DNA of 8,192 bases from an uncultured Megasphaera sp. (GTDB taxonomy: Bacteria > Bacillota > Negativicutes > Veillonellales > Megasphaeraceae). The notes beneath the pieces are model-generated. The model ran no database searches. It was not told the DNA's origin and saw only the letters and a list, made by a program, of their open reading frames with translations. Numbering within the stretch: the stretch's first letter is position 1; each line of letters opens with the position of its first letter. A program made the translations under genes and the position numbers. This document shows positions 1 through 5,373 of this stretch, piece after piece. The DNA lies in the NCBI GenBank assembly GCA_900540735.1, contig UQHB01000064.1, positions 1 to 8,192 on the forward strand, in the 5' to 3' direction.

Positions 1-239
1 TACACGAAATCTACTGTGAGTTTTTTAGTTGTCGCACTTTATTTTACAATCTATCTTATCTAGACAAAAATCATGAAAATATCACATATATTGATGCCAA
101 ATTTAAATCAATTTTATTAAGAATTGATATGATAAATCATTTTATGAAGAAGTTATGAAGATGTGTTATATATTTTACAATTTTATATATATTAATATAC
201 CATTTTATATACTAAGTATATATTTATTTTTACGCAACG
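1..239. other. AT-rich intergenic region, no gene seen
   Basis: This stretch is strongly AT-rich compared with the neighbouring genes and contains no open reading frame with a credible ribosome-binding site. The only ATG-led ORF noted, starting at 73, has 15 codons and no Shine-Dalgarno sequence. The clearest structure is a perfect palindrome at 206-222, TATATACT-a-AGTATATA, which could be an operator or simply a product of the base composition. Because glpK runs toward this region and is closed by a terminator at 240-280, the region is either the promoter of a minus-strand gene lying left of the window or plain spacer. I cannot tell which. Confidence 0.5.
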
Positions 240-280
240 AAAAAGGCCCGTACCAGAATGTCTTCTGGACGAGCCTTTTT
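240..280 (-). terminator. Intrinsic terminator of glpK
   Basis: An inverted repeat pairs AAAAAGGC (240-247) with GCCTTTTT (273-280), continues through CGT/ACG, and closes with CCAGAA/TTCTGG around a TGTC loop. There is one mismatch and one bulge. Read on the minus strand, it lies about 33 nt past the glpK stop and ends in five T residues. The plus strand also ends in a T run, so it can act in both directions. Confidence 0.9.
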
Positions 281-313
281 CTAATTTATTAGGAATTATA
301 CATCATGGACGGA

Positions 314-1825
314 TTAGTCTTCGTCTTCCAAATCGTCGAGCCAATGCATGGAGTGTTTGACGGCTTTACGCCAACCTTTGTAGTATTTACCTGCTTTGAC
401 AGGATCCATTTCCGGTTCAAAACGATTCTGGAGTTTCCAGCTTTCTTTGAGTTCTGCTTTGGAGTTCCAAACGCCGACTGCTAAGCCTGCAAGGTACGCT
501 GCGCCGAGGGCTGTCGTTTCGATGACTTGCGGACGGTCAACAGGTACGCCTAAGAGGTCAGCCTGGAACTGCATGAGCATGTTGTTAGCAACAGCACCAC
601 CATCGACTTTGAGGGCTGCGAGCTTGATGCCAGAGTCTGCTTCCATTGCACCGAGGACGTCTTTGGTCTGGTATGCCATGGAGTCGAGTGTTGCACGAAC
701 GATGTGCGCTTTCGTCGTGCCGCGAGTGATACCGATGATGGTGCCGCGAGCGTTCATATCCCAGTACGGTGCGCCGAGACCAACGAAGGCCGGTACGACA
801 TAGACACCGTCTGCGTCATCGACTTTTTTCGCCACCCATTCGGAGTCAGGTGCCGTATCGATGAGGCGGAGGCCGTCGCGTAGCCACTGAATAGCCGAGC
901 CTGCAACGAAGATGGAGCCTTCGAGAGCGTAGTCTACTTTGCCGTCGAGACCCCAAGCAATAGTCGTGACCAACCCGTTTTCGGATTTAATCATGTCTTT
1001 GCCTGTGTTCATGAGCATGAAGCAGCCTGTGCCGTACGTGTTTTTCGCCATGCCCGGTTCGAAGCAAGTCTGGCCGAAGAGAGCAGCTTGCTGGTCACCA
1101 GCAGCACCGGCGATGTTGACAGGAGCACCTAAAATAGTCGATTCTGTCGTGCCGTAAATGTCGCTGGACGGACGTACTTCTGGGAGCATGCTCTTCGGAA
1201 CGGTCAAGTATTTCAGGAGTTGGTCATCCCATTTGAGTTCTTTAATGTTAAACATCAACGTACGGGATGCATTGGAGTAGTCCGTAACGTGTGCTTTTTT
1301 GCCGGTCAAGTTCCAAATGAGCCACGAATCGATAGTACCGAATAAGAGTTCACCTTTTTCAGCTTTTTCACGAGCACCTTCGACGTTGTCGAGAATCCAT
1401 TTAACTTTTGTACCCGAGAAGTATGCATCAATGACAAGACCTGTTTTGTCTTTAAATTCATCGACCAGGCCTTGGGCTTTTAATTCTTCGCAAATGGAAG
1501 CGGTCTGACGGGACTGCCAAACGATGGCATTGTATACGGGAACGCCTGTATTTTTATCCCAAACAACGGTTGTTTCACGCTGGTTTGTAATGCCAATAGC
1601 GCAAATCTGGGACGCTTTGAGGTTTGATTGTTCGAGGGCACCTTGCATGACTTCAATCATGGTATGCAAGATTTCGTTTGCGTCGTGTTCGACCCAGCCT
1701 GGTTTCGGGAAGTACTGGGTAAATTCTTTTTGGCACACGCTGATAATCTGGGACTGGTCATCAAAGATAATCGCACGGTTACTGGTCGTACCTGCGTCAA
1801 GGGCCATGACGTACTGTGTTTGCAT
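314..1825 (-). CDS. glpK: Glycerol kinase
   Basis: GlpK phosphorylates glycerol to sn-glycerol 3-phosphate with ATP in the cytoplasm, the entry step of glycerol catabolism. The 503-residue product has the usual family length (about 500). Visible marks are the N-terminal phosphate loop DAGTTSNR (10-17), Arg83-Glu84 in TNQRETT, Tyr135, the FGGY signature YFSGTKVKWILDN (135-147), Asp244 in GDQQAALFGQ, and the second FGGY signature starting GTIIGITRG (361). Arg83, Glu84, Tyr135 and the Asp match the glycerol-binding and catalytic residues of E. coli GlpK. The start at 1825 was chosen because GGAG lies 8 nt upstream and MQTQYVMALDAGTT aligns with family N-termini; the frame stays open 15 codons further up without a better site. 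The loop before GDQQ (IYGTTESTILGAPVN) is short and has neither the histidine phosphorylated by HPr in low-GC Firmicutes nor the Gly/Arg fructose-bisphosphate loop of E. coli. No glpF or glpD is in the window. Confidence 0.97.
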   Translation of the reverse strand: MQTQYVMALDAGTTSNRAIIFDDQSQIISVCQKEFTQYFPKPGWVEHDANEILHTMIEVMQGALEQSNLKASQICAIGITNQRETTVVWDKNTGVPVYNAIVWQSRQTASICEELKAQGLVDEFKDKTGLVIDAYFSGTKVKWILDNVEGAREKAEKGELLFGTIDSWLIWNLTGKKAHVTDYSNASRTLMFNIKELKWDDQLLKYLTVPKSMLPEVRPSSDIYGTTESTILGAPVNIAGAAGDQQAALFGQTCFEPGMAKNTYGTGCFMLMNTGKDMIKSENGLVTTIAWGLDGKVDYALEGSIFVAGSAIQWLRDGLRLIDTAPDSEWVAKKVDDADGVYVVPAFVGLGAPYWDMNARGTIIGITRGTTKAHIVRATLDSMAYQTKDVLGAMEADSGIKLAALKVDGGAVANNMLMQFQADLLGVPVDRPQVIETTALGAAYLAGLAVGVWNSKAELKESWKLQNRFEPEMDPVKAGKYYKGWRKAVKHSMHWLDDLEDED

Positions 1826-1893
1826 AAGTAAAACTCCTTTCATACTAACCAACTTATCTGAATATAACAAAATGACTCATACGCTTTAAGTAA

Positions 1894-1922
1894 ATTATAA
1901 ATGTTTGTGAACCTTTTTACAA
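1894..1922 (-). promoter_or_regulatory. glpK promoter
   Basis: On the minus strand TTGTAA (1922-1917) is followed after 17 bp by a perfect TATAAT (1899-1894). Transcription would start near 1887, giving a leader of about 62 nt before the glpK start at 1825. The -35 box matches the consensus at four of six positions, so the promoter may be moderate or need regulation. Confidence 0.75.
1905..1922. promoter_or_regulatory. Rex-like operator over the glpK promoter
   Basis: The 18-bp sequence TTGTGAACCTTTTTACAA matches the Rex consensus TTGTGAA-N4-TTCACAA at 13 of 14 defined positions, with one C-to-T change in the right half. It covers the -35 box and much of the spacer of the glpK promoter, where a bound repressor would block RNA polymerase. 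Rex senses the NADH/NAD+ ratio and releases DNA when NADH is high. Coupling glycerol kinase to redox state is plausible because glycerol catabolism produces NADH. A Crp/Fnr-type site (TGTGA-N6-TTACA) is the alternative reading. The rex gene is not in the window. Confidence 0.55.
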
Positions 1923-1968
1923 CAGGATAATAACATAATTTCATATCTAATATATTCGTCGTATCATC

Positions 1969-2043
1969 TATGCTATTTATGCAAGCATGGGGAATTATCT
2001 ATACAAATCTGTGTAATTATGCTAAATAGTATATGCTATTTAT
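1969..2043. repeat. Repeated and palindromic sites in the glpK-regulator gap
   Basis: The 12-mer TATGCTATTTAT occurs at 1969-1980 and again at 2032-2043, exactly 63 bp apart, or about six turns of DNA helix. The second copy is part of an inverted repeat TAAATAG-N6-CTATTTA (2023-2042) that ends 9 bp before the regulator's -35 box. The first copy is overlapped by ATGCT-N9-AGCAT (1970-1988). Between them lies TATACA-AATC-TGTGTA (2000-2015). Helically phased repeats between divergent genes are typical operators for a locally encoded multimeric regulator such as a SorC-family protein. Binding is inferred, not shown. Confidence 0.45.
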
Positions 2044-2051
2044 TTTTTGAC

Positions 2052-2081
2052 TTGATTTTTACATCTGTTCAATGCTATAGT
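2052..2081 (+). promoter_or_regulatory. Promoter of the SorC-family regulator gene
   Basis: TTGATT (2052-2057) and TATAGT (2076-2081) are 18 bp apart, with an extended -10 TGC directly before TATAGT. The predicted start point is near 2088. The -10 box overlaps a possible upstream GTG start codon at 2080, which argues for the ATG at 2116. Confidence 0.65.
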
Positions 2082-2082
2082 G

Positions 2083-2094
2083 AGTACATGTACT
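2083..2094. promoter_or_regulatory. Possible autoregulatory operator
   Basis: AGTACATGTACT is a perfect 12-bp palindrome centred on the predicted transcription start of the regulator gene. A protein bound here would block initiation, as expected for autorepression. No binding data or known consensus supports a specific protein. Confidence 0.35.
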
Positions 2095-2115
2095 ATACGT
2101 AAAGGACGTGACGTC

Positions 2116-3054
2116 ATGTCTACACATAAGGATAAACTTGCCATTACGGCAGCAAAATTATATTACCAGTCGGGCTACAGCCAAAACGATATTGCTAAAG
2201 AGCTGGCTGTGTCGCGGCCGTCGGTGTCGCGGCTCTTGCAGTATGCTAAAGACCAAGGGTTTGTACGCATTGAAATCTTTGACCCGATTGAAGACCAGAG
2301 CCATTTGGCAGACAGTCTGATGGCGGCGTATCATCTGAAGGATGTGTGCATTGCCAATACGCCCATTGATGACGAAGAGGAAATGAAACGGTATATTGGC
2401 CGCCGCGGTGCCCAGTATTTGGATACGATTATTGAGGACGGCGACATTATCGGTGTCGGTTGGGGCACGACCATGCATTGCTTATCTCATGCGCTCTTGC
2501 CGAGGCCATTGCGGGGCGGCCAGATTGTCCAGCTCGAAGGGGGCATTACGCTCTCCACTGGCGAAACTTATGCCAATGAGATTTTGGAACGGTTTGCCAA
2601 AAATTATGAGACTATTGCCCAGTATTTACCTCTCCCTGTTCTCTTTGATTCGAAGGTCGTCAAGGAGATGGTTTACAAAGACCGCCATGTGAAGCGCGTC
2701 TTGGAGCTAGGGAGAAATGCGAATATTGCCGTTTTTAGTGTCGGGACCGTACGGGATAATGCACTCTTCTTCCGTCTTGGCTATGCAGATAAAAAAGAAA
2801 AGGCCTTCCTCAAGAAGCATGCTGTTGGCGATATTTGTTCGCGCTTCTTTGATAAGGATGGCCATATTTCGAGCAAAGAGCTCAATGATAGAACGGTCGG
2901 TATTGACCTCGATTGCCTGTGCCATAAAGAGTATAGTGTCCTCGTGTCGGGCGGCGAAGGAAAGGTAGCGGCTATTCACGCGGCGTTAACAGGGGGCTAT
3001 GCCAATGTCCTCGTAACAGATCAATTCACGGCGAAACGGCTTTTGACGCAATAA
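2116..3054 (+). CDS. SorC/DeoR-family sugar-binding transcriptional regulator
   Basis: This 312-residue protein has the normal length for bacterial SorC-family regulators (B. subtilis DeoR and CggR type). Residues 21-42 (YSQNDIAKELAVSRPSVSRL) form the winged helix-turn-helix that contacts DNA. The rest is the phosphosugar-binding domain, with VGWGTTM around 114-120, QLEGG near 139-143, SVGTVRD near 208-214, VGDICSRFFD near 237-246, GIDL near 262 and the conserved end starting SGGEGKVAAIHAALTGGY at 278. The ATG at 2116 has AAAGGA 9 nt upstream; an in-frame GTG at 2080 overlaps the -10 box and is unlikely. Family members bind a phosphorylated sugar and release or re-form on the operator. Divergence from glpK suggests it controls glpK, itself, or both, with a triose or glycerol phosphate as a possible ligand. 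The ligand cannot be read from the sequence. Confidence 0.9.
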   Translation: MSTHKDKLAITAAKLYYQSGYSQNDIAKELAVSRPSVSRLLQYAKDQGFVRIEIFDPIEDQSHLADSLMAAYHLKDVCIANTPIDDEEEMKRYIGRRGAQYLDTIIEDGDIIGVGWGTTMHCLSHALLPRPLRGGQIVQLEGGITLSTGETYANEILERFAKNYETIAQYLPLPVLFDSKVVKEMVYKDRHVKRVLELGRNANIAVFSVGTVRDNALFFRLGYADKKEKAFLKKHAVGDICSRFFDKDGHISSKELNDRTVGIDLDCLCHKEYSVLVSGGEGKVAAIHAALTGGYANVLVTDQFTAKRLLTQ

Positions 3055-3082
3055 AAAAACGACTACACGCCTTGCAGTCGTT
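3053..3082 (-). terminator. Minus-strand intrinsic terminator next to the regulator stop codon
   Basis: AACGACT (3058-3064) pairs with AGTCGTT (3076-3082) over an 11-nt loop. The T tract is present only when read on the minus strand (five T residues at 3057-3053). On the plus strand the stem runs straight into TTGACA, the -35 box of the next promoter. So it stops transcription coming from the right, either read-through from the envelope operon or antisense RNA from the small locus. The regulator gene itself has no clear plus-strand terminator. Confidence 0.7.
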
Positions 3083-3109
3083 GACAATGTGACACATATT
3101 TTATAAAAT
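3081..3109 (+). promoter_or_regulatory. Strong promoter of the small hydrophobic ORF
   Basis: A perfect -35 box TTGACA (3081-3086) is separated by 17 bp from TAAAAT (3104-3109), five of six matches to the -10 consensus. The predicted start is near 3116, giving a leader of about 68 nt. The transcript would begin almost exactly at the left arm of the inverted repeat at 3119. Confidence 0.8.
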
Positions 3110-3143
3110 ATATATCGTGGCGTTACCTAAATGGTAAGTGGTC

Positions 3144-3180
3144 CATTCGCCCCGGAGTGAGTTTCACGAAAGGGGGAATG
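3144..3180 (+). promoter_or_regulatory. Leader hairpin that sequesters the Shine-Dalgarno sequence
   Basis: CATTC (3144-3148) pairs with GAATG (3176-3180), and CCCC (3150-3153) pairs with the Shine-Dalgarno GGGG (3172-3175), leaving only G3149 bulged. Inside, GTGA (3157-3160) pairs with TCAC (3164-3167) over a GTT loop. The unusually strong ribosome-binding site GGGGG, 7 nt before the ATG at 3184, is thus wholly paired in the predicted fold, which would keep the small ORF silent until the structure is opened. Confidence 0.7.
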
Positions 3181-3183
3181 CTT

Positions 3184-3252
3184 ATGTCTAAATATGATTT
3201 TTTAGCATTTCTAGTCTTGTTACTAGCATTAGCTCTCGTCATTAAAGCATAA
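3184..3252 (+). CDS. 22-residue hydrophobic peptide, candidate type I toxin
   Basis: The ORF starts ATG at 3184 behind a GGGGG ribosome-binding site and ends TAA at 3250-3252. The peptide begins MSKYDFLAFL and ends LVIKA. After a short polar head (SKYD), residues 6-20 are a continuous Leu/Ala/Val/Phe/Ile stretch able to span or lie in a membrane, followed by Lys-Ala. The start MSxYDxL followed by a single hydrophobic helix recalls the short holin-like and type I toxins of Firmicutes, although it is shorter than most of them. It has its own strong promoter, a closed leader hairpin and an antisense gene over its 3' end, which is how such toxins are organised. A regulatory small membrane protein is the alternative. 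Toxicity is inferred; expression is likely from the signals. Confidence 0.65.
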   Translation: MSKYDFLAFLVLLLALALVIKA

Positions 3253-3288
3253 GAAAAGTCCGCCTGCGGTTCCCAACGTCTGGCGGAC
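3250..3288 (-). terminator. Terminator of the predicted antisense RNA
   Basis: GTCCGCC (3258-3264) and GGCGGAC (3282-3288) form a GC-rich 7-bp stem with a 17-nt loop. Read on the minus strand, the stem is followed by TTTTCTT, a usable intrinsic terminator placed beside the stop codon of the small ORF. On the plus strand it is followed by the less T-rich GATTCTTGTTT, so it may also end part of the ORF transcript. Confidence 0.7.
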
Positions 3289-3340
3289 GATTCTTGTTTA
3301 CCATATGCAGGGCTGACCATTTACCGGTAACGCCCTTTCT
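3252..3340 (-). ncRNA. Candidate antisense antitoxin RNA (about 89 nt)
   Basis: A perfect-consensus minus-strand promoter places the RNA start near 3340, and the hairpin at 3288-3258 with TTTTCTT would end it near 3252. The RNA would hold two stem-loops: AGGGC/GCCCT (3336-3332 with 3313-3309, with an inner ACC/GGT pairing) and the terminator. No ORF with a ribosome-binding site is seen inside. It would be complementary along its whole length to the 3' untranslated part of the small-ORF mRNA. Its 5' region also has nearly the same sequence as the 5' end of that mRNA, so it could displace the mRNA's own end-to-end pairing. This matches the convergent toxin/antisense plan of txpA/ratA and bsrG/SR4 in B. 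subtilis. The ends are predictions. Confidence 0.65.
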
Positions 3341-3346
3341 ATGTTT

Positions 3347-3375
3347 ATTATACTTTACAATATATCATTTGTCAA
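3347..3375 (-). promoter_or_regulatory. Perfect-consensus minus-strand promoter
   Basis: On the minus strand TTGACA (3375-3370) and TATAAT (3352-3347) are separated by exactly 17 bp, the full consensus in every position. No minus-strand protein gene lies downstream before the regulator gene, so its product should be a noncoding RNA antisense to the small-ORF transcript. Its match is better than that of the opposing promoter (TTGACA/TAAAAT), as expected if the antisense RNA must be in excess. Confidence 0.85.
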
Positions 3376-3415
3376 AAGGAACAGTTCTCTTTGTAGGAGA
3401 GCTGTTCCTCTTTTT
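3374..3415. terminator. Bidirectional terminator between the small locus and the acyltransferase gene
   Basis: GGAACAG (3378-3384) pairs with CTGTTCC (3402-3408), then TCTC (3386-3389) with GAGA (3397-3400), over a 7-nt loop. In plus-strand RNA the intervening T3385/G3401 is a wobble pair and the tail is TCTTTTT, so the plus direction is the stronger one and would end a small-ORF transcript of about 300 nt. On the minus strand the same position is a mismatch and the tail is TTTTG, still adequate to end the envelope operon just past its last stop codon. The T tail merges with the TTGACA of the antisense promoter. Confidence 0.85.
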
Positions 3416-4319
3416 ATGCCTTTTGGGCTTCTTTTTGTTTATATTTTTCGGTCCATTTCCAGCGTTTGTGGAGCCAGAACCAATCTTCTGGGTACTTGCG
3501 GATATGGTCTTCTAAGATGTCATTGAGGTGCTGCGTGACTTCGTAGACGCGCTGTTTCTTTTCTTCTTTCGAGAGCTTTTCCCCTTCTCCGTAAGGACGG
3601 AAGGGCGGCAAGACTTCGACTTGATGATGGTAAGGTCTATCGGAGTGAATGAAAATCGGTACGATAGGATAGTTCTTGAGGCTCGCCAGCTTTGCCGGGC
3701 CGTCAGCCGTGAGCGTATCTTTGCCGAAGAACTGCACCATAATGCCCGTATAGCCTGGGTCTTGGTCCATGAGAAGGCCAATGTATTTACCATCAGACAA
3801 GAAGCGCACCATATCGCGAATGCCTGTCTTGTACGTGACATGCTGTTTCATCAGTGCCCGATATTCATTGATGAACGTATCGGCACTGGCACTATTTTGC
3901 TGCTGCGCTACGGAAATCAAGGGATAGCCATTCATGGCGAGAGTCGCGCCTAGGAGTTCCCAGTTACCGGCGTGAGAGGCCATGAAGACGGCTCCTTCGC
4001 CACTAGCTTTGAGTTCATCTAAGTATTCTTTGCCGTGGAAGTTTATTTTCTCATCGAAGACGGCTTTGGTATAGCGCGGATAGGACAGAACTTCGACAAT
4101 CATGGGGCCAAAGCGGGTCGTACTGGCTTTGGCGATTTCCATGGCTTTGTCCGGGTCGTCTGTAATGCCACAGTCAAGGATTTGGCTTTGGGCCAAAGTC
4201 TTTCGTTTTTGAGGCACAAACGTCCAAAAGAAGGCTCCTAAAAAGGAGCCTAAGCCGTGGCGCATGCCGCGCGGCAAGTGACAGATGAGAAAGCTGAGAC
4301 ATTTCATAAAGGTGTACAT
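3414..4319 (-). CDS. LpxL/HtrB-family lipid A acyltransferase
   Basis: The product (301 aa; E. coli LpxL is about 306) belongs to the family that adds secondary acyl chains to lipid A precursors at the inner face of the cytoplasmic membrane. It has a hydrophobic N-terminal segment (about residues 4-36), the HX4E motif SHAGNWE (His116, Glu121), which supplies the catalytic dyad, then MDQDPG (184-189), FFGKDTLTADGPAKLA (197-212) and the conserved C-terminal YPEDWFWLHKRWKW (276-289). The ATG at 4319 has GAGGG 6 nt upstream overlapping the lpxD stop, 11 nt away, so the two genes are probably coupled. The frame stays open 39 codons further into lpxD, but that start would lack a site and the N-terminus fits here. 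Whether it acts as LpxL, LpxM or LpxP, or on which fatty acid, cannot be told. Confidence 0.9.
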   Translation of the reverse strand: MYTFMKCLSFLICHLPRGMRHGLGSFLGAFFWTFVPQKRKTLAQSQILDCGITDDPDKAMEIAKASTTRFGPMIVEVLSYPRYTKAVFDEKINFHGKEYLDELKASGEGAVFMASHAGNWELLGATLAMNGYPLISVAQQQNSASADTFINEYRALMKQHVTYKTGIRDMVRFLSDGKYIGLLMDQDPGYTGIMVQFFGKDTLTADGPAKLASLKNYPIVPIFIHSDRPYHHQVEVLPPFRPYGEGEKLSKEEKKQRVYEVTQHLNDILEDHIRKYPEDWFWLHKRWKWTEKYKQKEAQKA

Positions 4320-4330
4320 AGGCAGCCCTC

Positions 4331-5359
4331 TTACTGTTGTGTTTTCTTTTCTAATTCGGCTAATTTCTTTTCTAAGGCTTTGACTTGTTTGGCCATTTCC
4401 GGCAGGCGTTTGAGGTATACTTGAGTGCGGCTCCATTCAATGTGCGGCCGTGCGGGGAAGCCAGCATAGACTTGGTTACCTTTCATATTGCCAACAATCC
4501 CGGATTTACCGGCAAAGACGGCGTTATCGCCAATGGTAATATGACCGGTGCAGCCTGTTTGTCCGGCAAGGATGACGTGGTTGCCGATTTTCGTGCTGCC
4601 TGCTACGCCGCATTGGGCAATGATGAAACAGTCTTCGCCTATTTCGTCATTGTGGCCGAGATGGACGAGGTTGTCGATTTTCGTGCCGCGGCCGACTTTC
4701 GTCGAGCCCAGTGTGGCATTATCGATACACGTGCAAGCACCGATTTCGACATCGTCACCAAGGACGACGTTGCCAATTTGGGGAATGCGCGTGTGTTTGC
4801 CGTCTTTCGTCGCAAAGCCAAAGCCTTCACCGCCAATGACGGCGTGGGCGCGAATGACGTTGTTCTTGCCGAGAACGCAGTTTTCATGGATGACAGCACC
4901 AGGGAAAATGGTCGTGCCACTGCCGATGGTGACGTTATCGCCAATGAAGACGTACGGATAAATGGTGCAATTATCGCCGAGAGTGACATTTTTGCCGATG
5001 ACAGCGTAGGCCATAATGGCTTCGTTGCTGCCAATAGTTGCACTGTCATCGACAATAGCCGTCGGATGAATGCCAGCGGCAATAGATTGACTGGGATGGA
5101 ACAGCACAAGGAGCTGCGAAAAGGCAAGACGCGGATTTTCGACAACTACCAACGTGTTATCCCCAGCAGGGACTTCTTCGGATACGATGACAGCCCCGGC
5201 ATGAACCTGGGGAATATATTCGGTGTACGGATGGACCGCAAAGGTAATGTCTGTTGCCTTTGCTTCAGCCAGGCCTTTGACATCTTCAATGAGAGCCTCG
5301 CCGTTACCAATGACCTTGCCACCGAGAATCGTTGCTAATTCTTGTACTGTTTTTTTCAC
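4331..5359 (-). CDS. lpxD: UDP-3-O-acylglucosamine N-acyltransferase
   Basis: LpxD transfers a hydroxyacyl chain from acyl carrier protein to the 2-amine of UDP-3-O-acylglucosamine, the third step of lipid A synthesis in the cytoplasm. The 342-residue protein (E. coli 341) has the N-terminal uridine-binding domain (about 1-95), a long left-handed beta-helix of hexapeptide repeats such as AVIGKNVTLGDN and YVFIGDNVTIGSG (about 97-310), the catalytic histidine in HLGHNDEIG (His236), GGEGFGFA (176-183), and a helical, lysine-rich C-terminal tail. I chose the GTG at 5359: AAAGGGG (5375-5369) lies 9 nt upstream. A TTG at 5368 in the same frame abuts that site and cannot use it. The ribosome-binding site overlaps the stop of the preceding OmpH-like gene. 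The repeat-rich sequence also leaves long open frames on the opposite strand, which are not genes. Confidence 0.96.
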   Translation of the reverse strand: MKKTVQELATILGGKVIGNGEALIEDVKGLAEAKATDITFAVHPYTEYIPQVHAGAVIVSEEVPAGDNTLVVVENPRLAFSQLLVLFHPSQSIAAGIHPTAIVDDSATIGSNEAIMAYAVIGKNVTLGDNCTIYPYVFIGDNVTIGSGTTIFPGAVIHENCVLGKNNVIRAHAVIGGEGFGFATKDGKHTRIPQIGNVVLGDDVEIGACTCIDNATLGSTKVGRGTKIDNLVHLGHNDEIGEDCFIIAQCGVAGSTKIGNHVILAGQTGCTGHITIGDNAVFAGKSGIVGNMKGNQVYAGFPARPHIEWSRTQVYLKRLPEMAKQVKALEKKLAELEKKTQQ

Positions 5360-5373
5360 TATGGACAACCCCT

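Larger units (their letters stand above)
3119..3334. repeat. Inverted repeat bracketing the small ORF
   Basis: The left arm GGCGTTACC (3119-3127) plus TAAATGGT (3128-3135) is complementary to ACCATTTA (3316-3323) and GGTAACGCC (3326-3334). That is 17 base pairs with a 2-nt bulge (CC, 3324-3325). In the plus-strand RNA the arms join the 5' end to the 3' untranslated region. The right arm, read on the minus strand, is also the 5' end of the predicted antisense RNA. A second local fold is possible in the left arm: TTACC-TAAAT-GGTAA (3123-3137). Confidence 0.8.

Noticed and set aside
73..120. ATG-led 15-codon ORF in the AT-rich left end.
   Set aside because: It has no ribosome-binding site, no promoter link and no hydrophobic or structured feature.
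1826..1870. N-terminal extension of GlpK by 15 residues.
   Set aside because: It would translate through the GGAG ribosome-binding site, and family members begin a few residues before the DAGTTS motif.
2080..2115. Upstream GTG start adding 12 residues to the SorC-family regulator.
   Set aside because: The GTG overlaps the predicted -10 box and lacks a ribosome-binding site, while AAAGGA is correctly placed for the ATG at 2116.
3123..3320. 65-codon minus-strand ORF across the small locus.
   Set aside because: It has no ribosome-binding site, crosses the antisense RNA terminator hairpin, and has no recognisable features.
3119..3334. The 216-bp unit with inverted ends could be a MITE.
   Set aside because: No target-site duplication is visible at the ends, the arms begin just after two promoters, and the interior holds a structured leader and an ORF. 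Regulatory RNA explains more. Copies elsewhere in the genome would reopen this.
4385..5338. Long open frame (317 codons) on the plus strand opposite lpxD, with smaller ones at 4548-4961 and others.
   Set aside because: It lies wholly antisense to a well-supported lpxD. The regular hexapeptide-repeat codons leave the opposite frames open, and the translation shows no domain.
5360..5368. TTG start for lpxD at 5368.
   Set aside because: The AAAGGGG site ends directly at the TTG with no spacing, whereas the GTG at 5359 is 9 nt away and gives the normal family N-terminus.
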